From Bdellovibrionales bacterium (lineage in GTDB: Bacteria > Bdellovibrionota > FAC87 > UBA2466): 48,675 bases of DNA. The notes under the pieces are model-generated. The model had not been told where the DNA came from and made no database searches. It was given only the letters and a program-made list of their open reading frames with translations. The stretch lies in contig SHZA01000014.1 of the NCBI GenBank assembly GCA_009692515.1, positions 1 to 48,675 on the forward strand, given 5' to 3'. The position numbers and the translations under genes were made by a program. Shown here piece by piece: positions 1-8,332 of the stretch. Position 1 is the stretch's first letter. Every line of letters starts with the position of its first letter.

Positions 1-78
1 CAATTTATAATATTTTTTGAATCGCCATTACCGATCTTGACTCTATCTTAAGAAGCAATAGATAACCCTTTTACTAAA

Positions 79-1629
79 ATGGACACTCAAGGCCCCATCA
101 CTACCGAAGAAATAGAACTTTGTATTAAGTTGCTAAGCCGTCTTACAGAGGATGCCTCCCTTGTAGCTACCATTGAATATGGTAAATTCCTGACTTTATC
201 GGAGGCTGCCGGACGTTTTTCCCGACCCCATAAAACGGAAATTCAAAAACGGCATAAGGCCTTATATATAGCGCGGAAAAAAAGGGTCCAAATGGAAGAC
301 CGTCGAGTGCGGGCTACCACAGGAATTCGAGAGGCAAGGATTGCTAGTGTTTTTCAAGCCCCAGAACAAATAACATCTGGAAATGAAAATGCGAATCTTA
401 ATACGGAAGATCGTGTTTTAAATTCTGCTCGCAACTGCTACGTGTGCAAAGCAGAGTTTACCAAACTTCATTTTTTTTATGATTTGATGTGCGCAGAGTG
501 TGCCGATTTTAATTATAAAAAAAGGTTCCAATCGGCTTCACTAGCCGGCCAAGTGGCAGTGATTACAGGTGCCAGATTAAAAATTGGTTATCATGCAAGC
601 CTGATGATGCTTCGAGCTGGAGCAAGAGTCATTGCGACAACTCGATTTCCTATAGATGCGGCACTTAGGTTTTCACGAGAGTCCGATTTTTCTGCATGGG
701 GCGATCGTTTAGAAATTTACGGATTAGATTTGAGACACATTCCCAGTGTAGAAATTTTTTCACGCTATCTGTGTAATACCGTCGCTCGATTAGATATTCT
801 TATTAATAATGCGGCACAAACGGTTCGTAGACCTCCTGGCTTTTATTCTCACTTGATGGAAAATGAAAAGTTGATTTTGTCTGAGTTACCCACTTCAGTT
901 CAGAAACTTCTTCATTCTAGTGAAATATGTAAAAAACAGTTGGCCTCCCTTTGTACCGTTTTACCTGAAGCTTCAGAGTCGGCGCCGCTAGTGGCCTGGC
1001 ATTCGCAAGGGCCGGGTATTGGGCTTCGCGCTTCGGCCCTACTTTCGCAGATACCTTATAGTTATGACAACTCTATCAATGTAGAGGAGGTTTTTCCAAG
1101 TGGGTCTCTCGATAGTGATCTGCAACAGGTAGATTTAAGAAAAATGAATAGTTGGAGATTAAAGCTCACAGAGGTGGCAGCGCCTGAGATGTTAGAGGTG
1201 CAGCTTGTCAATGCCGTGGCCCCTTTTGTTCTTTGCAGTAAACTTGTTCCATTGATGAGTCGAGATTTTACAGGCAAGAAACACATCGTGAATGTCAGTG
1301 CGATGGAAGGAAAATTTTATCGATTCAGAAAAGCAGATCGCCATCCACATACCAATATGGCCAAAGCGGCTCTTAATATGCTAACCCATACTTCGGCAAG
1401 CGACCTTCAGGAAAAGGGTATCTATATGAATGCGGTAGATACCGGTTGGGTGACGGATGAAGATCCCGCTGCACTTTCTACCTTGAAACAAGAGCTACAT
1501 GATTTTCAGCCACCCTTAGATATCGTTGATGGTGCAGCGAGAGTCTGTGACCCATTTTTTGACGGTATCCTGACTGGAAAACATTGGTGTGGAAAGTTTT
1601 TAAAAGATTATAAGCCTATCGATTGGTAA
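79..1629 (+). CDS. SDR-family protein with N-terminal Cys4 zinc site and no catalytic Tyr
   Basis: A 516-residue protein with three parts. Residues 1-115 are charged and mostly helical. C120, C123, C138 and C141 form two CxxC pairs that look like a zinc site. From about residue 155 there is a Rossmann fold of the short-chain dehydrogenase family, with TGARLKIG at 163-170 as the nucleotide loop and NNAAQ at 243-247. About 115 residues (roughly 250-370) are inserted before the usual SDR helix with VNAVAPF. The expected Ser is present (NVSAMEG, S408), but the YxxxK motif reads TNMAK (T425, K429), so the catalytic Tyr is replaced by Thr. It may bind a dinucleotide without classical oxidoreductase chemistry. 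The first Met at 79 is used; no strong ribosome site is visible. The 3' end overlaps the convergent zinc-protein gene by 14 nt. SDR fold is secure; function is unknown. Confidence 0.85.
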   Translation: MDTQGPITTEEIELCIKLLSRLTEDASLVATIEYGKFLTLSEAAGRFSRPHKTEIQKRHKALYIARKKRVQMEDRRVRATTGIREARIASVFQAPEQITSGNENANLNTEDRVLNSARNCYVCKAEFTKLHFFYDLMCAECADFNYKKRFQSASLAGQVAVITGARLKIGYHASLMMLRAGARVIATTRFPIDAALRFSRESDFSAWGDRLEIYGLDLRHIPSVEIFSRYLCNTVARLDILINNAAQTVRRPPGFYSHLMENEKLILSELPTSVQKLLHSSEICKKQLASLCTVLPEASESAPLVAWHSQGPGIGLRASALLSQIPYSYDNSINVEEVFPSGSLDSDLQQVDLRKMNSWRLKLTEVAAPEMLEVQLVNAVAPFVLCSKLVPLMSRDFTGKKHIVNVSAMEGKFYRFRKADRHPHTNMAKAALNMLTHTSASDLQEKGIYMNAVDTGWVTDEDPAALSTLKQELHDFQPPLDIVDGAARVCDPFFDGILTGKHWCGKFLKDYKPIDW

Positions 1630-2095
1630 GCGTAGTCGGAATGCCGACGCCAGACCACGTTTTGGTTTGGTACCCTTCATCTCTTATTTTTTTTAACGTA
1701 ATTGAGACATCGAAAAGAGTATTAAAATTTTCAGTGGCGGCTAGAAATGCCATTCTGAGAAGAGTTTCATTTTTATCAGAACAATCGGTAATGGTGATGG
1801 GCTTTTCTTTACGTTTGAAAAAACGGGTCTCTTCCCCTTGGCCCCTGACATAAACGGAAATATTTTTGGCCTTGGCCATAGTTGTATTATAGTTTTCAAG
1901 TTCAGGAACTACCTTGGCCTGAAAACAAGAATCGCAGTAAAATTTATGAGACAAATCAAGAGGGATTTTTGGAAGAAAATAAAAGCTATCTTTTTCAAGC
2001 TTGACCACACATTTTTTACAATTTGGGGCTAAACAAATACCACAGGCAAGGATACCTTTGGGTCGTCTACAAACAGAACAGTCTTGTGTTTCCAT
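1616..2095 (-). CDS. Eight-cysteine (FYVE/RING-like) zinc-binding protein
   Basis: About 159 residues from the ATG at 2095. A GTG at 2113 would add six residues, and neither start has a clear Shine-Dalgarno. The N-terminal 60 residues carry four CxxC pairs (C6/C9, C18/C21, C26/C29, C54/C57). The C-x2-C-x4-C-x2-C core in the middle is the spacing seen in cross-brace fingers such as FYVE, so two zinc ions are likely. The remaining 100 residues are a basic linker and a small alpha/beta domain I do not recognise, ending in SGVGIPTT. No signal peptide or membrane segment is seen, so it is probably cytoplasmic. It overlaps the 3' end of the SDR gene by 14 nt. Because that neighbour also carries a Cys4 site, a shared role is possible, but this is inference. 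Confidence 0.75.
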   Translation of the reverse strand: METQDCSVCRRPKGILACGICLAPNCKKCVVKLEKDSFYFLPKIPLDLSHKFYCDSCFQAKVVPELENYNTTMAKAKNISVYVRGQGEETRFFKRKEKPITITDCSDKNETLLRMAFLAATENFNTLFDVSITLKKIRDEGYQTKTWSGVGIPTTLTNR

Positions 2096-2185
2096 GGCGG
2101 AAGCATATACCACTGAATGAGATTTATTACAAAGGAATGACTTTTTTATTTGTAATTATATAGACTTAGTAAAGATGGTAACCTA

Positions 2186-2395
2186 ATGGAAACTAGAGAC
2201 AGTAACGGAAATATTCTAATTGAAGGTGATACGGTTCAGGTAATTAAAGATTTAAAGGTGAAGGGTTCCTCAATGAATTTAAAAAGAGGAACGGTGGTTA
2301 AAAAAATTCACCTCACCTCTAATCAAGAGGAGGTTGATTGCCGGATTAATGGAAGCGGTATTGTGCTTAAAACCTATTTTCTTAAAAAAGTTTAA
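2186..2395 (+). CDS. PhnA/YjdM C-terminal domain protein
   Basis: A 69-residue protein beginning METRDSNGNILIEGDTVQV and containing IKDLKVKGSS. It matches the C-terminal beta domain of the PhnA/YjdM family (DSNGN..L..GD.V.VIKDLKVKGSS). Full-length YjdM proteins, about 110 residues, have an N-terminal zinc ribbon that is absent here. PhnA was named from the phosphonate operon, but its biochemical role is not settled. The gene is monocistronic and is followed within 20 nt by an intrinsic terminator. The domain assignment is strong; the function is not known. Confidence 0.8.
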   Translation: METRDSNGNILIEGDTVQVIKDLKVKGSSMNLKRGTVVKKIHLTSNQEEVDCRINGSGIVLKTYFLKKV

Positions 2396-2411
2396 TTTTA
2401 AATGGATGACC

Positions 2412-2450
2412 CGCCCCTCTTTTTTAAAACAGGAGGGGCGAGTTTTAATT
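2412..2450 (+). terminator. Intrinsic terminator after the PhnA-domain gene
   Basis: A perfect 8-bp GC-rich stem, CGCCCCTC (2412-2419) with GAGGGGCG (2433-2440), is followed by a T-rich stretch AGTTTTAATTTTTATTTTT. It lies 17 nt after the stop codon of the 69-residue gene and just beyond the 3' end of the convergent patatin-like gene, so it separates the two. Confidence 0.8.
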
Positions 2451-2457
2451 TTTATTT

Positions 2458-4224
2458 TTAATTTGGGACACAACCAGGAAGTGGGTCTACCAAAAGAGTT
2501 TTACTTTTGGATTTGAATTCCGGATCTTGTGTCGCCACTGGAGCATTATAAGAGTCTTCAAAATGGTTTTTAAATTGAATTGCAGAGAAACTATTCCAGT
2601 TCGAACAGATCACTGCGTCCGCAGCCTTTAGAGCACGGGAACAGGAACTGTCTGGATTATTGATATCGTACAGCTTCTCATTAACCTCCTTGGGAATATT
2701 AAATAGGCGAATAATTCCCTGGCCGTACTCGCTGTCGATCAAATTAGTTCTTGAAATATAGACTACCTTTTTACAGCCCATATCTTTTAAAACAGGTATG
2801 GGATGTAAATCGCTCCAGCCACCTGTGGAGTACATTTTATTTCCCATAGGAACTAAAGCCGAAAGCCCAGGTTCTGCTGGAGATCTCAGTAAGATATATT
2901 TCCAAGAACGAGTGCCAAGATTCATAAATAAAGAGGACTTCATATCGTCTTTTCTAAGCGCCGTTGCCTCTTCAACCTGTTTTAACTCCGATGTGCGACC
3001 CCAATATCCAAAGCGAAGCTCTTTAAGAAAATCTAGGTTAAAGGGAATACTTCCCATCGCTGCTCTAAATTCAGCGTAGTCGGTTTCAAAATCTGCAGAG
3101 CTAGGGCCATTATCAACCAAGTTGCGATATTGGCGGTGAGCTTCATTATATTTAGTGACTCCGTTACCGATAATGACAGAGCCTGAAATCAAAGAATTCA
3201 AATGTAAGCCCACAGGATCCTCTAGGCGAGAACTTTCATAACCGGTTTGTAAAGTGGTTTGGGTATAGTTAATAAAAGCTTCATTAAATTCCCTTTCACA
3301 CGCGGCTCCCATTGGAGAATTTATCATTTGTTCCCATGTTTTTTGTTTTGCAGCCTCTAGGCAATCATTAGAGAACATGGTGTTCCAAAAATGGGGATCC
3401 ATAGGGCCGCGATTTGCGTAAAAATCTCCAATTCGTCCAACGATATTAATTAGAGCAGGAAAATCTAATAAACCCTCTCGAAAAAGTAGAGAGTTATCAT
3501 CGGTATTAAAATCAAGCCCTTGAAATGCTAATAAAATTTCCCATCGGCGATAAGGGGGGAGGTGTAGCCCGTAAGATCTTAAAGAGTCTTTGTGGTTTTC
3601 ATTAATGAGTCGGCCCAAAACACTTCCTTCAAACTCCGATAATTTTTTATTCATGATTCGACTAGCAATACGGTCGATAAATCGTCGACGCAAAGGACCA
3701 CGACCAGGATTATCAAATCCATTTTTAAGATACTCTAGTATCTTTCCCATTTTGTTAGTGGTGGCATCGGTTTTACCTAGCCCTTGAATCATCTCTTGAC
3801 CGCCAGCTAAATCGATAGCGGCAGCGACTCCACCCATGATCGATTTCAACATTAAAGCAAGACGAGGTTGAACCTCTTTTTCAGTACATTGTCTATCCCC
3901 GCATTTCCAAAGTAGAGGATTTGCAAACATGCTTTCATAAAAGAAAATAGAAACAGCAGCAGAACTTCCACCAGAAGCTCCATCCACAATACCAAAGTTT
4001 TCAACGATCGAGGCAAGTCCTCCAAAGTGAGCCATGAGATGGCCACCATTACCTCTAATTGCTGCACAAAGATTTGGAGTTGAAGAGGCACTAGGCGCGA
4101 GTGAATTTGGAGAGGCGACAAGATCTCCTTCACTAGTACGAACTCCCCGAGGAAGGTTTTGTGCCAAGGCCATCGACACCGTAAAAAATATTCCCACCAT
4201 GACTAACTTAGATTTGTGATTCAT
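2458..4224 (-). CDS. Secreted patatin-like phospholipase-family protein
   Basis: A 588-residue protein with a Sec signal peptide (residues 1-21, ending SMALA-QN). The mature N-terminus has the patatin signatures: a glycine-rich oxyanion segment IRGNGGH (56-62) and the nucleophile elbow GASGG (82-86, Ser84). Patatins hydrolyse acyl esters of lipids with a Ser-Asp dyad. The usual DG[GA] Asp motif is not obvious; the likeliest equivalent is the GGWSD segment in the C-terminal third. The protein is longer than minimal patatins and has a helical insert. The start is secure, with AGGAGA seven nt upstream of the ATG. It is not in an operon and faces a long AT-rich upstream region. Export suggests action on external or outer-membrane lipids, which is inference. 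Confidence 0.8.
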   Translation of the reverse strand: MNHKSKLVMVGIFFTVSMALAQNLPRGVRTSEGDLVASPNSLAPSASSTPNLCAAIRGNGGHLMAHFGGLASIVENFGIVDGASGGSSAAVSIFFYESMFANPLLWKCGDRQCTEKEVQPRLALMLKSIMGGVAAAIDLAGGQEMIQGLGKTDATTNKMGKILEYLKNGFDNPGRGPLRRRFIDRIASRIMNKKLSEFEGSVLGRLINENHKDSLRSYGLHLPPYRRWEILLAFQGLDFNTDDNSLLFREGLLDFPALINIVGRIGDFYANRGPMDPHFWNTMFSNDCLEAAKQKTWEQMINSPMGAACEREFNEAFINYTQTTLQTGYESSRLEDPVGLHLNSLISGSVIIGNGVTKYNEAHRQYRNLVDNGPSSADFETDYAEFRAAMGSIPFNLDFLKELRFGYWGRTSELKQVEEATALRKDDMKSSLFMNLGTRSWKYILLRSPAEPGLSALVPMGNKMYSTGGWSDLHPIPVLKDMGCKKVVYISRTNLIDSEYGQGIIRLFNIPKEVNEKLYDINNPDSSCSRALKAADAVICSNWNSFSAIQFKNHFEDSYNAPVATQDPEFKSKSKTLLVDPLPGCVPN

Positions 4225-4683
4225 CTTTTATCTCCTACTGTAATTGCCATTTTTGACAAAAATATTTCTATTTTTGTGTTTTATATGGTGTGTCACCAGA
4301 GAAAAACTTCTAGTTATCGCAACTAGTAGCTTTCATGCTATGTAAGTTTTTTATTTTTTTGCTTAACCTGTGCTCCGTTTTATACACAATAAAATGCAGC
4401 GAGTCAAAGATTGAGCTACTTAAAAGGTAGTTTTTTAGGGATGATTTTTTAAGTATTTAAAATTAATAAGAAAATTAAAACCCAAAAAATAACTAGAGTC
4501 TCTTGTAAAGTAACTTACCCAAAGCGCGTAAGAAATTACGCATAAAAGCGGGCTGTGGGGGCGATCTGAAATATGTTCCGTATCTTGTTTTGTTATTTAA
4601 TATTAAATAGTTAATACTATTATTAGGATTGCGTTAGGATTGGGTATCAATTTTGCTCTCTATATAGATAGAGGGTAGTTTAG
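4225..4683. other. Divergent AT-rich intergenic region with repeats and palindromes
   Basis: A 459-bp gap between divergent genes holds no convincing ORF. It contains an inverted repeat GCGTAA-gaaa-TTACGC (4526-4541), a perfect 16-bp AT palindrome (4594-4609), and two 9-bp direct repeats TTAGGATTG (4623-4631 and 4634-4642) spaced 11 bp apart, one helical turn. These lie about 40 bp before the start of the downstream gene. The region must hold the promoters of both flanking genes; I cannot place the -10 and -35 elements with confidence. Confidence 0.5.
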
Positions 4684-5397
4684 ATGAAATTGAATTTAAC
4701 TAGTGTTTTAGCCGTTCCATCTTATTTGATGAAGCCTCCTGCGGCCGTTAGAATGGTTAAGTTAGAGGTATTAAATCGGCATCGCTCTTTACCCCACATT
4801 GAAAGAAAATTTTACCATTTTGTAATGGGCATGATCTGTTTTTCAATCTATGCCTTTTTAATTGAAAAACCTACCGCACTTTTATTATTAACTCTTATTG
4901 GCGGACCCTTAGTGGTGTTTGATTTTCTCCGTTTAAAAAATCCAGAGATGAATGATGTTGCTTTAAGGTTGTTTGGAAAAATTATGCGCCGAGAAGAATT
5001 GCGTAGTTTTTCTGGAAATTCTTTTTTTGTTGTGGGAATTTTAACGACAGTGGCTTTCTTTCCAAAACCTATTGTCCTATTGAGTGTTCTTTATTTAGCC
5101 ATTGGAGATCCTATTGCCGCTGTGGTGGGGAGTCTTTATGGCCGACATAAACTTATTGGCAAGAAAAGTGTTGAGGGTGCTTTAGCTAATTGGATTTGTT
5201 CTTCGCTAGCCACTTTAGCTTTAGGTAGTTGTTACTTTGGATTCTCTTTTGAAAAATCTATTTTACTTGCTCTAGTGGGTGGAATGATCAGTGTCGTCGC
5301 TGAACTTTTTCCAGCTCCGATTGATGATAACTTCACAATTCCTGTGCTGTCTGCATTTCTTTTATCTTTTACAGCGTTATTTATTCCACTATTTTAA
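4684..5397 (+). CDS. SEC59/DGK1/VTE5-type CTP-dependent lipid kinase-like membrane protein
   Basis: A 237-residue polytopic membrane protein with about six or seven hydrophobic helices. The segments YLAIGDPIAAVVGSLYGRH, IGKKSVEGALA and the late acidic PIDDNFTIPVLS match the family of dolichol kinase, CTP-dependent diacylglycerol kinase and phytol kinase, in which GD..A...G...G and K(S)xEG are conserved. The expected activity is CTP-dependent phosphorylation of a membrane alcohol; the substrate cannot be read from the sequence. It stands alone, and its stop lies one nt from the stop of the convergent carboxypeptidase gene. A GAGGG stretch before the ATG is a plausible but distant ribosome site. 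Confidence 0.75.
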   Translation: MKLNLTSVLAVPSYLMKPPAAVRMVKLEVLNRHRSLPHIERKFYHFVMGMICFSIYAFLIEKPTALLLLTLIGGPLVVFDFLRLKNPEMNDVALRLFGKIMRREELRSFSGNSFFVVGILTTVAFFPKPIVLLSVLYLAIGDPIAAVVGSLYGRHKLIGKKSVEGALANWICSSLATLALGSCYFGFSFEKSILLALVGGMISVVAELFPAPIDDNFTIPVLSAFLLSFTALFIPLF

Positions 5398-5398
5398 A

Positions 5399-6292
5399 TT
5401 ATTCATTGTGTAGATCGGGTTTTATAGAACGTGTGCACTGGCCGTTGAGTGTATGGTGAGTGCTAGGTGAGGCATCTAATTGATCGTAGTAAGCGGCAAT
5501 GGCAGCACTCGTAGTTCTAATGTCTTCACTATTTCCATTTTTTAATTCTAGAAGAAGTGACCACATTCCAAATTTCCAATAGGCATAGTCTTCATAGGCA
5601 CCATCACAAGCGTAAACAATATCTGTGGAGGTTCCTACGGTATAACCATTAAACTGAGCTGCTTTGGCGGTAATTTTTTCAAAAGCATTGTGATCTTCAG
5701 AATGGGTATTTGAGGTGGAAACTCCCCAAGGATAGGTGAGTGAACCCACATACCCATGAACAGTTAAGCTTCCTACATAAATACGCTGCTTCATAAAATC
5801 CATTAAGGTACGGATACTTTTAAGTGATCCCCCATTTCCACTAATACAAGGTCCTGGATAGTCTCTATTAGGATCACTGCCATGTTCGTAACGATTAGCA
5901 GCGTTATATCCTGAAATATTAAGTACGGGAATCATCGACCACTCGGTTTCTCCAAGTGTTCCTTTGTAGATTTCATCGCTATCATAACGAGTTAAAAGAT
6001 CTTCAATAAACTTCATAGTAAATTCAGCGGCAGCTAATTCATTTCCGTGATGAGTGGCGACTACAATGTGTCCAATTTTTTTATGATCTACTTGTGTAGG
6101 AGATGTACTAATTCTCATGGCCTTAATTTCGACGCCATCATCATTAGTTCCAATGGAGAAAATCTCCGTCGTAGTAGGATATTTATTATGAAGAGTATTC
6201 ATTCGGGACAAGATAGTTTGATATCTATCAGCAGCAAAAGAGTTAATGGAAATAATAAATAGGCCTGTTAAAACTAAAAAGGAAACTCTCAT
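5399..6292 (-). CDS. Secreted zinc carboxypeptidase (peptidase M14)
   Basis: A 297-residue protein with a signal peptide (residues 1-20, INSFA-AD). All M14 catalytic elements are visible: the HxxE zinc pair HGNE (H82, E85), the substrate-carboxylate motif NRDY (N142-Y145), the third zinc ligand in LTVHG (H179), and the general base Glu in LLLELKNG (E249). Its size fits a catalytic domain without extra modules. M14 enzymes remove C-terminal residues or cut peptidoglycan peptides; which applies is not decidable here. The start is well supported by AAGGAGA seven nt upstream of the ATG. The protein is probably periplasmic or secreted, which would suit degradation of external protein or cell wall. 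Confidence 0.88.
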   Translation of the reverse strand: MRVSFLVLTGLFIISINSFAADRYQTILSRMNTLHNKYPTTTEIFSIGTNDDGVEIKAMRISTSPTQVDHKKIGHIVVATHHGNELAAAEFTMKFIEDLLTRYDSDEIYKGTLGETEWSMIPVLNISGYNAANRYEHGSDPNRDYPGPCISGNGGSLKSIRTLMDFMKQRIYVGSLTVHGYVGSLTYPWGVSTSNTHSEDHNAFEKITAKAAQFNGYTVGTSTDIVYACDGAYEDYAYWKFGMWSLLLELKNGNSEDIRTTSAAIAAYYDQLDASPSTHHTLNGQCTRSIKPDLHNE

Positions 6293-6467
6293 GCGATTCT
6301 CTCCTTTAAAATGATGTAGTACAAAGTTGGATTGTAATTAAATAGAATGCTACTTCATGCAATTATATTACGGCTATTAGGATAACTGGTAAAAAAAGAT
6401 TCGTGTCCTAAGAATTTATTAACAAATGATGCCCTATGAACTTATATTTTTGAAATAGGAAACTATT

Positions 6468-6521
6468 ATGAGTAAAATACCTACGTGACTCGACTAGACA
6501 ATAGGCGAGTGTGGCCTATTG
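6468..6521 (+). promoter_or_regulatory. Possible leader mini-ORF and hairpin before the acetyltransferase
   Basis: A six-codon ORF (6468-6488, MSKIPT) has a good ribosome site, AGGAAA, seven nt upstream. It is followed by a perfect 8-bp hairpin, CAATAGGC (6499-6506) with GCCTATTG (6514-6521) and a 7-nt loop, ending about 20 nt before the start of the GNAT gene. The arrangement recalls translational attenuation leaders but could be chance. There is no T-run after the stem, so it is not a terminator. Confidence 0.3.
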
Positions 6522-6542
6522 CATTAAATTGGATTGAAAATC

Positions 6543-7619
6543 ATGACAGAATCTTCTTCTTTAAAAATACGAAACCTTTCTTATCGAGATTTTTCAAACC
6601 CTTCGAAAGAATCCAAGGAAAAAATATTTAAGTTTTTAAATAATCAAACTAGAAAATCGGAGGTGGTTTCAATAGAGGACGAATATCCCTCAGTTTTTAA
6701 ATCTGTCCCAGGAGGGGAATCTCTTTATATTGAAGACCGCGGGGAAATAGTATCTCATGTAGCCATTTTAGAACGTGAGTTTCAACACCCTTTGGCCCGT
6801 ATGAAGGTGGGACTCATAGGATCTGTCGCAACCCATACCTCTTATCGCGGAAAAGGACTTGCTACCTCATTATTAAGACAGGCTTCTCTCGAACTAAAAC
6901 GAAAAGGGTGTTTACTTGCCGTTTTATGGTCTGATCAACCTGAATTTTATACTCCACTGGGCTTTCAGAGAGCGGGGCGCGAACAAGATTTAAAATTCAC
7001 CTCAAAACAATCGACCGATAATGGCGAATTTATCCGTGCTTTTGATTTTGATAAGGACGCTCATTTAATATGGCGTCTTTACCAAAAACAATCGTGTCGT
7101 TTAGATAGATCATTAGAGGAACAAAAAAAACTTCTGCGTATTCCTAAGGTTAAAGTATTTGTAACAGAAAAAGAGGGTGGTATCTCTTCGTATATCGTTA
7201 TAAATAAGGGCGCAGATTTTCTGAATTTTATTCATGAGTGGGGTGGAGAATTATCCGAAGTCCTAAGGAATATTTCTTTTTGTCAGAAACATTTTTTTTC
7301 AAATAGCCCCTTAACTTTAATTGCGCCAGGTGATTATGATATTTCAGTGTTAAATAAGATATCAGAAAAAAAGTGGGCGGGTGTTTTGGGGCTGATTAAA
7401 GTCTTGGATAAAAGTAGGCTTCTTAGTACCTATATGAATTTTCTCAAACTAAAGCAGGTCGATCATATTTGGTCTAAAGATAAAGATTCTATTTTGTTTG
7501 CTGAAACGGAGTTTTCAGTTAATGAAGAAAAAGAGGTAATTCAATTGGTGTTTGGCGATGAAATGTCCCATTCGCATCCTGTAATGCCATTTTTCTTGTG
7601 GGGATTTGATTCGATATAA
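6543..7619 (+). CDS. GNAT-family N-acetyltransferase, two-domain
   Basis: About 358 residues from the ATG at 6543; a TTG at 6534 would add three residues and is less likely. The N-terminal half has the GNAT acetyl-CoA site, GSVATHTSYRGKGLATSLL, in which RGKGLA is the pyrophosphate-binding Q/RxxGxG/A loop, followed by FYTPLGF, typical of the last strand of the fold. The C-terminal 180 residues look like a second, degenerate GNAT-like or sterol-carrier-like domain, as in other roughly 350-400 residue acetyltransferases. The substrate is unknown. The gene is single and lies downstream of a possible leader hairpin. Confidence 0.78.
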   Translation: MTESSSLKIRNLSYRDFSNPSKESKEKIFKFLNNQTRKSEVVSIEDEYPSVFKSVPGGESLYIEDRGEIVSHVAILEREFQHPLARMKVGLIGSVATHTSYRGKGLATSLLRQASLELKRKGCLLAVLWSDQPEFYTPLGFQRAGREQDLKFTSKQSTDNGEFIRAFDFDKDAHLIWRLYQKQSCRLDRSLEEQKKLLRIPKVKVFVTEKEGGISSYIVINKGADFLNFIHEWGGELSEVLRNISFCQKHFFSNSPLTLIAPGDYDISVLNKISEKKWAGVLGLIKVLDKSRLLSTYMNFLKLKQVDHIWSKDKDSILFAETEFSVNEEKEVIQLVFGDEMSHSHPVMPFFLWGFDSI

Positions 7620-7636
7620 AAAGTCTGTTTTAGCTG

Positions 7637-8332
7637 CTACCGGTTTGTGTTTTCAAATCCTTGATAATTTTCCATGATAATTCTAACCCGTTCTCCCGCC
7701 TCCTTATTCAGTATTTTTTCGGGAAGAGCCTCATAAATAAGCCAATAATTAAGAAGAACTGTGATGTTGACATAACCCCATACACGGAATGGGTTATTGG
7801 GATCTTTATAAAAATGGATATAGCCAGAAAGATCCTTCACCTGAGACTCTTCCGATTCAAGCGCAGTAATTTTAAATGACAAAATCGAGTTATCAGTTGC
7901 TAAATTAGGTTCAAACTTAAACACTCGAGTAATCGGAATATTTAATCCTGGAAGGATTAGAGCCAGATGAATTTCTAAATGGTTGGGAAATTTAGCTTCT
8001 GGAGCGATAGAAATAATTTGGATATAAAACTTTTCTCCTGGCGCAAAATCATTAATTCTTGGCAGAATCCAGGTGGAATATTTTGAAAACTGCTGTGTAA
8101 GAGTGGTGAGTAATTTCCAGTCGGCTTCAAAAGAAACATAGGCCGTAAGTGAAATTCTCTTGTTTCCAAGTCTCTTGACCTCATGCTCAAAGAAGTCGTG
8201 GGATTTGTTTTTAAGTTTTGATTGAACCTTCGGAAATATTTCTTTGGCGACAGTAATATTATCAGCGCATAAAGTAGGGCTACAGGAAAATAGTAATATG
8301 TAAAAAGCAATTAGGGTTTTTTTATAGCCCAT
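7637..8332 (-). CDS. Exported protein of unknown function
   Basis: About 231 residues from the ATG at 8332; an in-frame upstream start at 8353 would add seven residues ahead of the signal sequence. The N-terminus MGYKKTLIAFYILLFSCSP is a signal peptide. LFSC could be a weak lipobox, or cleavage could occur after SPTLCA. The mature region alternates strands and has the character of a START-like or polyketide-cyclase-like beta-sheet fold (residues about 60-190), which is only an impression. The gene overlaps the end of ubiB by 22 nt, so it is translationally coupled and is the last gene of the rnr-ubiB operon. No catalytic motif is seen. Confidence 0.6.
   Translation of the reverse strand: MGYKKTLIAFYILLFSCSPTLCADNITVAKEIFPKVQSKLKNKSHDFFEHEVKRLGNKRISLTAYVSFEADWKLLTTLTQQFSKYSTWILPRINDFAPGEKFYIQIISIAPEAKFPNHLEIHLALILPGLNIPITRVFKFEPNLATDNSILSFKITALESEESQVKDLSGYIHFYKDPNNPFRVWGYVNITVLLNYWLIYEALPEKILNKEAGERVRIIMENYQGFENTNR

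Noticed and set aside
1062-1286. Minus-strand 74-codon frame inside the SDR gene
   Set aside because: A shadow of the plus-strand gene with no ribosome site or domain.
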